64,000 bases of DNA from Turnera subulata (lineage: Eukaryota > Streptophyta > Magnoliopsida > Malpighiales > Passifloraceae), in assembly GCA_028386065.3 (NCBI GenBank), contig JAKUCV010000994.1, forward strand, positions 44,304-108,303, read 5' to 3'. A program made the position numbers and the translations under genes. The notes under the pieces were generated by a model. The model was not told where the DNA came from, did no database searches, and saw nothing but the letters and a program-made list of their open reading frames with translations. This document shows positions 27,407 to 37,302 of this stretch, piece after piece. How positions within the stretch are numbered: the first letter of the stretch is position 1; each line of letters starts with the position of its first letter.

Positions 27407-27826
27407 TCAATCAGGTGTGCAAACTTGTTTTGCATCCACTGGAATAAGAAAGTGGGCCTTTACCCATAAATTCTTAATGGATGACCAAAGCTTAGGTGGC
27501 AACAAATAAGCGACCTGATCAATCCTAGTCCTCCACCTCAATCTCAAAGTTTCTGGACCTGGAGTTTCTTTGGAGACATTAGCACATGCCTTTAAAACAT
27601 AACCAATCTCACCAATCAAAAATGGCGGGACCGATTGTGTAATTAAAACTCCAAGTACTACTTTAATCAACGTTGTCGTTGGGTAGACAGGAAAATCCAT
27701 CTGGTAGGCCTCCATTTGTTTGTTTGCATCGGGCTTGAGATTACATGTTAGTAAATCCAGAACATCATGGGCTGGGCCACGAACAGTTTGGCATGACGTT
27801 CTATAAGGTAAGCATTGGAGTCGCAT
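27407..27826 (-). other. Unidentified 139-codon open frame
   Basis: This is the longest open frame between PME copies 1 and 2 outside the gap. It reads as a plausible protein: a motif FPVYPTTTLIKVVLGVLI, a hydrophobic segment VPPFLIGEIGYVLKAC, and a basic and aromatic stretch LRLRWRTRIDQVAYLLPPKLW. There is no signal peptide. The frame ends in a stop just after VDAKQVCTPD. I do not recognise the family. It may be a single exon or a relic of a larger gene, since the flanks are AT-rich and show no obvious partner exons. It is not adjacent to any LINE or LTR piece I can see. Confidence 0.3.
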
Positions 27827-29137
27827 TCACAGAGAGTTTTGAAAAGATTTGGAGGATGTAAAGGTGGCAAAACCTATTTGTATAACTCTATAGTTAATAA
27901 ATCTCATAAATACATCTATTATGATTTAAAAAAAGAGTGCTGATTAGTCCTTGAAAGTCTTGACTAATGATTATGTTGACAAAAATGTTTTTGTTAATTA
28001 GGAATAGTTATGGAGAGTGGCGGAAAGATGTGTTAGAGGACATTCAGTATTGACATCGTTAACATATGTTTTGGTGAGTATAATGAGTCATAGTTTACTC
28101 TGTTTTTGTTTTAACTAATCTCCTACATATCCTGCTGGCAAATTTCTCTATAAGGTACCAACAGATAAAAAGAAATTCTTAAGACCAAATAAAAATAAAA
28201 CCGAAAGAAAATCTTTGTTAGAATAGCTTTAAAATATTGTTCATTGTTTAAAAAAAAATGAAAAATACGTTTGCATATCAAATTCATGGAAAATAAATTC
28301 TGTCTACAAACTTAAAAGGAATAGATTAAGAACCAATGACTAAACATTGTTGAACAATTTATATTTTATAGTTATTGCTTTGGAGATCTGTATCTCTTCA
28401 CAGTATTTTAATTTTGACTTGTCTTAGCATCATTTCCTTCCCCATTATTTCTTTATTTTCTCCTTCTTTTTCTTCGATTTTTTTAAGAGTTTATGTAACT
28501 TCTACCTTAAAAGAATTAGCATAAAAAGAACTTCTACATGAAAAAAGAGTTTTTGTAACTGCAGAACAATAAAAGAACTTAATCTTTTTATTCCCCAAAA
28601 AAACATACATCACTGTCTTTAATTATATACATGATTTATGTAACTAAAAAACAATCAAAGGACGCAATGTACAAGAAAGGTAATATAAAACTTAAGTTAC
28701 GTAACTTAATTAGGGTAATATAAAACTTAAGTTACGTAACTTAATCTTATTGTCAAAAAAAAAAACTTTTGTATTTAACAATGGATACACTTGACTTGCT
28801 TTTTTAAAAATGTATATTTAGGGAGTGAATACAAAAGCAGATAATTTAGGCAGGTTTAGCAAAACATTTTTCTAAATATTAATTTTGGCCTGAGATATGA
28901 ATATTTTTAATCAAGAATAATACTCTTCTAAATATTAATTTTTTGATGTGTTTAAAATATGACAAAGGTGTAGAAAGATTTTAGTAAGCCTAAATAGTCT
29001 CATATTAACAAAATACGGAAGAATTGCATTGTTAATACATTTACATTGAAAATAATGCTACATAGTGCAAAAAAAGAAATTAGTTTATTTTGTTTTCCGA
29101 ATGGTTGTCATTTTTTAGGACCCTACATAGAATATGA
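27827..29137. other. AT-rich intergenic DNA
   Basis: No gene is recognised. It contains the palindromic tandem duplication at 28679-28745, listed separately. Confidence 0.5.
28679..28745. repeat. Two 32-bp direct repeats, each with an 18-bp perfect palindrome
   Basis: Identical 32-bp units lie at 28679-28710 and 28714-28745. Each contains the perfect palindrome TTAAGTTACGTAACTTAA (28692-28709 and 28727-28744). Confidence 0.9.
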
Positions 29138-29246
29138 TGTAACAGCCCGGGTAAAAATTTGGATTTTTACCGGGACTGTTAAAGTCGTTATACAGTGATT
29201 TACCGAATGAATTAATCTTGGGTAATTATTTAAGGTAAATCGAGCG
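29138..29246 (+). mobile_element. 5' end of an LTR (fragment), related to the neighbouring solo LTR
   Basis: The sequence begins TGTAACAGCCCGGGTAAAA. For about 105 bp it matches, on the opposite strand, the start of the LTR that begins at 32810. It has an LTR start (TG) but no matching 3' end or target duplication that I could find, so it is a truncated LTR or a related element. Confidence 0.55.
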
Positions 29247-30530
29247 TCGTTTTTCGTAACCAAGTCTTTTCCCGCGCTCGAGATTTTTCCGTGGATTTTT
29301 CGGACCAAAGTTGGTATTTTTCGAGTCCCAGAATCCTCAGAAAAATCACACCGGAAAATCATTAAGTGGGTATATCAGTTATTTTCTGGTCCGGTTTTTT
29401 TTTTCTGCCCGTGTCACCCGTGAATTTCTGCCTGCCTTTGCCCTGGTCTTTTGGGCATTATGAAAAAAAGGCAAGGGCAAAGACGGCACGAGAACAGTGC
29501 TGTCCTTAGGACTGTGTTCTGTCCACATCATTTCGAGTGGACGAGAAAATTCATTTTCGTCCCAAACCGCTTGGACGCGCGTCCCGCGTGAATAGTGAGG
29601 CCCTCGATCCAAACATCCTCCCATTAGGCCCCTGTCCACTCGCGCCCGTCCCTGTCCACCGATCCAAACGCACCCTTAGTACTAGCTCTAAATTCGCTAG
29701 CTTGCAATTTGTTGAGAAACAATTTGTTGTTCCAGGTAATTTGTCCTCTAGATTTGGGGGAAAAAACCCTAATTTATAATTTGAGATTTTTGGTAAATTT
29801 GATGCTTTGCTCTTTTTTTTTTTTAGTATCTATGGTTGATTTAGTGCTTTCTTCACTTCTTCCCCGCCATAGCCGCACTACAGATCGATCATCATCACCA
29901 CCTTCTTTTGCAAAGAAAAAATTGCCCGCCTTCCATGCTCATCCATAGAGTTTATTTTTCGCTAGTTTGCGTATTTTTTTCTCTTTCACTTTCTATATGT
30001 CTAATCTCTATTTATTTGACTAATTAGGATTTTGCATCTTTCGGTTAATTTCTGTAGTTCTATGTGTAATTTTTGTTCAAAAATTGCCTCGTGGCTTCCA
30101 ATCAAGTCGAGGATTTTTTTTCCCCCTTGGCATTGCATTTCAATCAAGAGATGATCCCTGTTCATTTGAATCTGCAAAGATTCTAGGGCCCTCCCCACCA
30201 AGCGTTCAATGGATGGAAATTTGCTTACAACCTGTAAGAGCACTTCAGTTGGAGCGCCTAAAGAGCTGGGCAAGAGCAAACCAAGGCTAGACACAAATTT
30301 TGTTTATGGAACAAACTTATGAGTAGCTTTCACGGTAGTCTGGGTAAACAAGATAGAACAAAGCTAATGTTATAGAACAAAGCTAATGTTGGTGTTCTGA
30401 TTTCTGTAACTGTCCCTTTTGTATAATGTATCACCTCTTTTTAGACCTAAAGAGGTGCTAAATTTGCGTTTCAAAGTTGTATATTTACCAAGTAATCAAT
30501 GGAGTTGAAATTTCATTTTCACTCAAGAGT
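29247..30530. other. Repeat-like region without identified gene
   Basis: GC-richer DNA at 29400-29690 includes the word GGGTGCGTTTGGAT on the minus strand near 29680, a motif often seen at ends of plant DNA transposons. No matching second end was found. Small frames here show no family features. Confidence 0.35.
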
Positions 30531-32815
30531 AATTTTGAAACGCCCCGACCCGTATTTACCGTACACAGTAAACACGTGCCGGAACTGTGACGACCCAACC
30601 CAACATGACTCAGCTTACAGTGTATACAACAACAACTCGGCCCCAACGGCCCAAAATAACAATCATCAATAATAATAAATCCGGCCCAATGGCCCAACAA
30701 CTATAATACTATGCACAGCGGAAGACTTTAACTCACATAACACTGTAAGCAACAACAATATGGCCTACGGCCCAACGGCAAAATAAGCAGCACAGCGGAA
30801 GACTTAACGACTCACAATGACTCTGTATGCAACCCATGATGCAACTAATGGATCCGAGTCCTGTCCAAGGGATAACGCCGCAGCCTCTCTGGAATGCAAT
30901 GTACCTGAACCACATATAACTCAACCTACGGGATGAAAGCCCGCAGGTGAGGGGTGAGTCCGAAGTGCCCACCGGGTAAACCCATAAGNNNNNNNNNNNN
31001 NNNNNNNNNNNNNNNNNNNNNNNNNNNNNNNNNNNNNNNNNNNNNNNNNNNNNNNNNNNNNNNNNNNNNNNNNNNNNNNNNNNNNNNNNNNNNNNNNNNN
31101 NNNNNNNNNNNNNNNNNNNNNNNNNNNNNNNNNNNNNNNNNNNNNNNNNNNNNNNNNNNNNNNNNNNNNNNNNNNNNNNNNNNNNNNNNNNNNNNNNNNN
31201 NNNNNNNNNNNNNNNNNNNNNNNNNNNNNNNNNNNNNNNNNNNNNNNNNNNNNNNNNNNNNNNNNNNNNNNNNNNNNNNNNNNNNNNNNNNNNNNNNNNN
31301 NNNNNNNNNNNNNNNNNNNNNNNNNNNNNNNNNNNNNNNNNNNNNNNNNNNNNNNNNNNNNNNNNNNNNNNNNNNNNNNNNNNNNNNNNNNNNNNNNNNN
31401 NNNNNNNNNNNNNNNNNNNNNNNNNNNNNNNNNNNNNNNNNNNNNNNNCATAATTACTTTTAATTTACAAAATACATATTTATATACATATACCAAAATA
31501 ATAATCTTCCAGACGAAAATAATACACGTATCAATTTTCCAGAAATTATTTCCATGGTATATATATTTATTTCCATTTAATATTAGCTTCCAAAACCAAA
31601 ACTTAATTATTTAACCAAGTAAATATATATTCCAAAACCATAAACCATAACACAGAATTACCATATTTTCCGAAATATAAAAATATATATTTTTCCAGAA
31701 AGTAATTAACAGAAATTAATTATATAAGCATTTATATATATATATATATTAAATAAAAAAGAAAGATCCGGATCGCAACCCAGGAAGGCGCGACCCGGCC
31801 GCATAAACGGGCTAGACCCGACTTACCTAGCGGGTTCGGCGATGGCGGCGCGACAGGAGCTCGAGGAAGGGAAGGCGAGCTCGGCCACGGAATCGGGGCA
31901 GCACGAGCGGCGGAAAACCGGCGAGAAACTGACGCGACGTCGCCGGCAGGAGGCGGAAAGCGCGAGGAACACAGATCCGCCGGGTCCTCGGCGGGTCAAC
32001 GGCGCGTCAGGCGGCGTCATGCGGTGGAACGCGACGGGGAAGGTGGCTCTGGGGTCGCGACGGTGAGGCGAGTGCGTCGGTGGTGGCGGTGCGTCGAGGG
32101 GACGGCCGGAACGCCGTCGCGTGTACAGTGACGGGAAGGAGCTGACGGTGAACAGTGGGTTTCTTTTTTTTCCATTTTTCTTCCTTTTTCTCCTATTTTC
32201 TATATTTCTTGTATTTTCTGTTTTCTTTTCTTTTCTTTTCTTTTTCTTTCATTTTCTTTTCTTCCTCTATTTTCTGTGTAGTTTAGTTTTTTTTTTCTCA
32301 TTTCCTCTTCTTCCTTTTCTTTTTTTTTCTGATTTTCTATATGATTTTCTATATTTTTTTCTTTTTTTTCTCTCTTTTTCTTTTTCTCTCTTTTTCTCTC
32401 CTTTCTTTTTTTTTTCTTCTCTTCCTCTCCTCTCCACCGGCTCTCCTTCCTCAACTTCCTTTTATAAACTGAATTTTTTCTTTTTTTATTATTTTTACTA
32501 TTAAGCAACACTTATAGTTTATTACGCCAAGCAGGCATAATGCCCGCTTAGGCTAGGCCTGGTCTTTTATTGGCTATGGAGGAATCAATAAAAGGCCACA
32601 CTAAAAAGCTCTTTAAGGCTTTGGGCTTTTTATGGTTGAATCAAGGCTTTTTAAGTGCCCTTTTAGTGCTCGCGCCCTTTTGTGAGCCTAAGCTTTTTGC
32701 TGAGGGAATTTACCTTGAATTAATTACCCAAGATTAATTCAACAGTAAATCACGGTAAATAGACTTTTACAGTCCGGTAAAAATCCAAAATTTTTACCCG
32801 GGCTGTTACAAATTT
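30531..32815 (-). mobile_element. Solo LTR of a gypsy-type retrotransposon, minus strand, with assembly gap
   Basis: The LTR occupies 30536-32810. Read on the minus strand it starts TGTAACAGCCCGGG and ends GGGCGTTTCA, so it has TG..CA termini. AATTT lies directly on both sides (30531-30535 and 32811-32815) as a 5-bp target duplication. No internal region is present, so it is a solo LTR left by recombination. Its first 450 bp (plus-strand left end) closely match the LTR beginning at 60661. A GC-rich block (31780-32110) and a long pyrimidine run (32160-32460, plus strand) yield spurious frames. Confidence 0.8.
30989..31448. other. Assembly gap (460 N)
   Basis: Unknown bases lie inside the solo LTR. 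Frames drawn across the gap are meaningless. In the related LTR at 60661 the equivalent interval looks about 1 kb or longer, so the true gap size may differ. Confidence 0.98.
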
Positions 32816-33723
32816 TTTTTTTCCCTCAAGATAGCGTGAATTGCGGTGACAACTACCAATACTAATTTTATATATCATTTTTTAAATTTAATATCAATGT
32901 TCCATAATAATATCTCATTGATGGCGCTTATAGTTCACTTTTTTTTTTATGAGGATGTGGGCTTATAGTTCACTAGTAATGTGTGTTTGTAAGAATATTA
33001 TGTGATTTACATATACAAAATTTCTATAATATTTAGTAACATATATATTATGTATAAACATTACAAATATTTAACATAGACTAACAGTATATGCATTGAA
33101 TAAATCGATTACCAAATTATTGTCATAATTAAAAAATGAATTACTTATTTTGAAATGTCAGTGCCATTTTTGTTTTAAAAATATCATTTATTCTCTAAAT
33201 ATTTAAATAAATAAGTTCTTCCATCAATTTAGATTTTTTTATTATTTTTAAAGTTCATGAACCATTTTTAAATTTATTTCTACCAAACAAGTTTTGTATT
33301 TTCAATTCTCAAAACTACGGATTTTCAACACTCTAAACACTCCCAAAATAGTTTTCTGTTTTTCAAAACACTTCTCTGAGAATTGAAAACCCAAAACACT
33401 CCCACCCATAGTATCCATCCTCGGAACCCTAATGAAAAGACACTGTCTTGATTACAATGGTATAAGTGATGAACCTTATGAAAAGGATATCTCGAAATTT
33501 CTAAAATTTATTGATTTTGATAAGACACTGTCTAGAAAAAGTTATCTCAACCTTTCATTAATCTCGCTTGGAACCCCCACTTTCAAAAACTTGGGCACAG
33601 GGAATGGGTTGACACTTGATTAATCCCTGGCCGGTGCTACGACATTGTAATCTGATAATTTATGCGCCAAAATTGGTTCAAGATAATTAAGTGGCACCCA
33701 ACTATCAACTTATAGGCTGAAAA
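32816..33723. other. AT-rich intergenic DNA between the solo LTR and the U2 gene
   Basis: No gene is recognised. A 63-codon frame at 33432-33623 includes the word AAGACACTGTCT twice and looks like chance. Confidence 0.45.
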
Positions 33724-33740
33724 ATTGGACTGGAATTGGA

Positions 33741-33933
33741 GGGTGTGCCAGGCCCACGCAGTAGTGCAGCACACGGGCGACGCTCGAGAGCCCCAGTAGC
33801 AAGCCACTGTGATGGGCCCTCCCCTTACAAAAACTAATTTAATATCGAGTGGGCCATTGGCCCACGTATCAGATATTAAACTGATAAGAACAGATACTAC
33901 ACTTGATCTTAGCCGAAAGGCCGAGAAAGGTAT
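33741..33933 (-). ncRNA. U2: U2 spliceosomal snRNA, copy 1
   Basis: U2 snRNA pairs with the intron branch site in the spliceosome. The minus strand begins ATACCTTTCTCGGCC. It carries the branch-pairing GTAGTA in AAGTGTAGTATCTGTTC, the stem IIa segment, the Sm region and two 3' stem-loops ending in GGCACACCC, for about 193 nt. A plant 3'-end box (CA, five bases, AGTCCAA) follows at 33725-33738. In the loop of stem I the run reads CCTTTCGG rather than the usual CCTTTTGG. The upstream element and TATA box are in place, so it should be expressed. Confidence 0.95.
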
Positions 33934-33954
33934 GCTTTGTTAAGTGCTTTCCCT

Positions 33955-34010
33955 TGTATATTATACCATGTGGTCTCAGACACTGTAACTTCACGGGGCC
34001 GATGTGGGAC
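33955..34010 (-). promoter_or_regulatory. U2 copy 1 promoter: upstream sequence element and TATA box
   Basis: On the minus strand GTCCCACATCG (34000-34010) matches the plant snRNA upstream element. A TATA-like TATAATATAC lies near 33955-33965, about 25-30 bp before the RNA start. This arrangement is that of plant Pol II snRNA genes. Confidence 0.9.
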
Positions 34011-34290
34011 TACTAGTTCTTGCATAACACAATTACATGCCACATCCGACTTGCCTCCAACAAATTAATGGTGACATATAACCTGCAAGCTGGAATCAAC
34101 GCTCTTTTTTTTGAGAGATGATTCGGCGCTTAAATTATCCCTAAGGTTCACATTGCATATTTGGGTTTTAATATCTTGTGCACCAAGACATTTATAAGCT
34201 ATGAAAAAATTGTAGTATTAATTGATAGGGAAGAAAGGCACATCTTGAAACGAAAGAACACCCATCAAATTTTTCGAAACTCGTCGTGAC

Positions 34291-36251
34291 TTAGAATTCT
34301 AGTTCATACATTACACTTGCTTGAGGCAACCAACCACTTCCCTGGATGAATGGCTCCACTGCAAATTCGGCCGCCTCCGCGTATGTCATATTGGGCCTAA
34401 CACCAGGCCATCCCACTCTCTTGTCTATTCTAGAACCACGCCCAACATTTTGGTACTCACCATAGAATATGGTGCTCGGCGGGTCAGTGTTGGAGTCCCA
34501 TGGACTCCATCCCTCGGGATCCAAGAAACTTGCAATATGTGATTGCATGATCACAGTGGTTGCATAGTCCTTCCAGGGTCTACCCAGATAGGTAGGAGCT
34601 GTAAGGTTATCTAATGGAGTGAATTGACACCTTTGGATTGAGATGCCCGTGTTCTGGTTTGGGTCAGTTTTGCCCTGAGCCGTAATAGTGTTGAATTGCT
34701 TTTTCATGGGCTGCCTCGGCCGTATGGTGCAGTTTTGGAAAACAACCGCTGCATTCCCAAAGATGAAGTCAATGGTGCCTGTAATTTGGCAGTCGCGATA
34801 GAATTGACGATTTGAATGTGTATAGAGAGTGTCCTGGTATGCATCAAAAGAGCACCGGTAAAACACAGATTGGTCGGACGAGGAACGGAAAGCTACTGCT
34901 TGCTCTTTTTGTGGGCCTGCTGTGTTCTTGAAGCCCATGTCTTTTGCAATGAATCCCCTTCCTTCGGCAACTACATCACCACAAAAAAAAAAAAAACAAA
35001 ACTTACGATTGGTTAGCATCTATCAGTGAAGATTCATAGCTTATATGCTCTACCAAAAAAAAGAAAAATATGGTTGTAACCAAATTTGCATGCTAATCCC
35101 AATATTTCAAAACAAAGGAGTTGATCAGGAGAAGAGAAATACTTACTAAAGGTGCCTGAAGAGTAGGTGGGCACATTGTCGACATAATTTAAGCTGGCAG
35201 ATACTATTGTCTTGTTCATTCCATCACCATAAATCATGACATTCCAATAATCTTGGTCCAAATTCACATTCTCTAAGTATACCCCTTCCTTAACATACAC
35301 AACAAATCGCGATTCGCTTTGCTTGGGAATCATACTCACCGCGTCACTTATAGTTTTGAAATCCCCGCTACCATCCTTTGCCACGATAAGATTAGGCTTT
35401 AAATCCCCACCTTGTAGCATTCTTCTGTCCCCGCCATTTACCCACTCCGGAAATTCCCCAACAAGCTCATGATCATGATCAACGCCCAAAACCTTACGAT
35501 GAATCGGAATATGGAGACCTTCGAGGATTGTTTGCAGATTGGATGCAATTGCCAAGCTGTTACTTGTGAACTCCGTGGAGTTGGTCATAGTGTATCTTAA
35601 CTCATCGACCAGGATCAGCTGCCTCCGTGTCTCTTCAAGTCCACCAATGCAAGTGTCCTGATCTGTCATAGCTGTGCTTAGCCAAGTCCTGATATCATTG
35701 ATCCCAGAGGTCAATGACCGCTTCCCTAATTGTATGGTCGATATGGATTCGTTGACTCGATCCACGGCGTCCAGAAATAGGGCCTCACAATCAAGCAGTG
35801 AGGATCCAACTAGGGTATCATTAGTCTCATTTTTATAAGTTTGGGAGTTCATGATTTGTTGGGGCAACAAGGAGATTCTTTGAAGCTCATTCAAAGCAAC
35901 TTGAAGAGACAGCGAAAGCAACTCTTTTGGGTCATTTAGGTTAGTATTAGTGTTGTTAGAGGAGGCTTTGAGAGCAGAAGACATACTTGAGTAGCATGAA
36001 TCGGGGTATAATGTCACATTACAAGCAGCTTTGATGGACTCCGCTGATGAAATTTTTGAAGAAATACTATCGCCTTTGGTCTTGTTGCTGCCCACTAGGG
36101 TCCCCGCTACTGCACCAATGATAATAGTCACTAAAACGATGCTACATGTGACAATGATGATTAGGCGTTTGCGGGTTTTCTTGCGAAATGCTGCCTCTGC
36201 TTCTTCGTCTACCTTGCTATAGCTCTTGAAGGAGTTCCTAGAATCCATCAA
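34291..36251 (-). CDS. Pectinesterase/pectinesterase inhibitor (type I PME), copy 2
   Basis: Same reaction as the other copies: de-esterification of wall pectin after removal of the pro-region. There are two exons, 35147-36251 and 34291-34970 (TAA), giving 594 codons with a phase-1 intron. Two ATG codons open the frame (MMDSRNSF); either may be used. The N-terminus is a short basic cytosolic tail, then a membrane anchor IIIVTCSIVLVTIIIGAVAG at about residues 31-50, so this is a type II membrane precursor. The PMEI region follows, then the cleavage-type motif RRMLQ. Catalytic residues are Q392, Q414/D415, D436 and R499. The otherwise near-invariant GYQDT reads AYQDT here. The gene lies between two U2 genes on the same strand and appears intact. 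Confidence 0.93.
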
Positions 36252-36315
36252 TTTTGCTCTCTGCTCCCCTCTTTTAAAAAATTTTCAGTGTGTAATGGCT
36301 TTATTTCTCTTAAGC

Positions 36316-36323
36316 TTTTTATA
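36316..36323 (-). promoter_or_regulatory. TATA box of PME copy 2
   Basis: The minus strand reads GACTATAAAAAGC about 65 bp upstream of the start codon. Confidence 0.55.
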
Positions 36324-37017
36324 GTCACAATTTAAAATATTCTTAGTTATACCTGTTCTGGTTTACAACTAAGTCATGCCTGTATATGTTTACAGGTAAG
36401 TGTCATCTAAACAAACATTGCCGTCCTTAATTTTCCTGTCTTGCTTTTGGTATGAATAATTTCCGAGTTATTAATTAGGACATGAACACATTAATAATTT
36501 GCCAAAGGCGATTAAAAATTACTTAATGGCCGTCGCTGCTTGTTCGTTTTGTTCTGGAAATGGAGTTGACATTTGTCTACTTTTCCTTTCGTTCTGTACT
36601 TTCTGCACAATTTCTGTTATGTAATTGCATTGTAATTACGGTGTAGATTGTGCCATTATTATAAGGAATACAATAATATTCTCTGTTAGACCCAGTTCTG
36701 TTTCTCTAAACCATCAATTTGAAAGTGATTGGGTCAAATCATCATTACATAAACGTAGTGTAGGATATGGGTACAGTTGAGCCAGCCGGCTTGAAGAGAG
36801 TTTCCTTTTCTTTTTTTCTTTTCCCTTGCCGTTAATCGCAAAGATAAGAATTTAAGATTTGATTCCACGCCAGATATATGAGCATCTCTAATTTTCCTAA
36901 TCTCTAGTCGGCCTAAATCAACCGTAAATAACTAAAATCGGCCTTAAATTGTGTTTTGTTCGAATTCAGTTCAGGAAGCAAAGTGACATTCAGTTATTAA
37001 CTTAAGAAGTTAAGAAA
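36324..37017. other. Intergenic DNA between PME copy 2 and U2 copy 2
   Basis: This is the upstream region of the PME gene and the 3' flank of U2. No frame, repeat or RNA is recognised. Confidence 0.5.
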
Positions 37018-37033
37018 TTGGACTGGGATTTGA

Positions 37034-37226
37034 GGGTGCGCCAGGCCCGTGCAATAGTGCAACGCATGGGCGACGCTCGAGAGCCCCAGTAGCAAGCCAC
37101 TGTGATGGGCCCTCCCCTTACAAAAACTAATTTAATATCGAGTGGGCCATTGGCCCACGTATCAGATATTAAACTGATAAGAACAGATACTACACTTGAT
37201 CTTAGCCAAAAGGCCGAGAAAGGTAT
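37034..37226 (-). ncRNA. U2: U2 spliceosomal snRNA, copy 2
   Basis: A second 193-nt U2 gene lies about 3.3 kb from the first and on the same strand. It has the canonical CCTTTTGG loop in stem I and the branch-pairing GTAGTA. The body is nearly identical to copy 1 except in the last stem-loop, where several bases differ. The 3'-end box (CA, six bases, AGTCCAA) is at 37018-37032. The body and control signals are intact. Confidence 0.95.
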
Positions 37227-37248
37227 GAGTTGTTTCGTACATTCTCTT

Positions 37249-37302
37249 GTATTTTATAGTATGTGCTCTCAACACTATAACTGCACGCAGACGATGTGGG
37301 AC
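37249..37302 (-). promoter_or_regulatory. U2 copy 2 promoter: upstream sequence element and TATA box
   Basis: GTCCCACATCG is at 37292-37302 (minus strand), and a TATAAAATAC box is near 37248-37257. The spacing matches copy 1. Confidence 0.9.

Noticed and set aside
30921..31496. Frames of 169 and 191 codons
   Set aside because: They are mostly unknown bases from the assembly gap.
32121..32511. Frames of 127 and 103 codons rich in Phe or Lys/Glu
   Set aside because: They are translations of a pyrimidine tract.
29138..32810. A single DNA transposon with ~105-bp terminal inverted repeats
   Set aside because: The outer flanks share no target duplication, while the inner element 30536-32810 has TG..CA ends and AATTT on both sides, so a solo LTR explains the data better.
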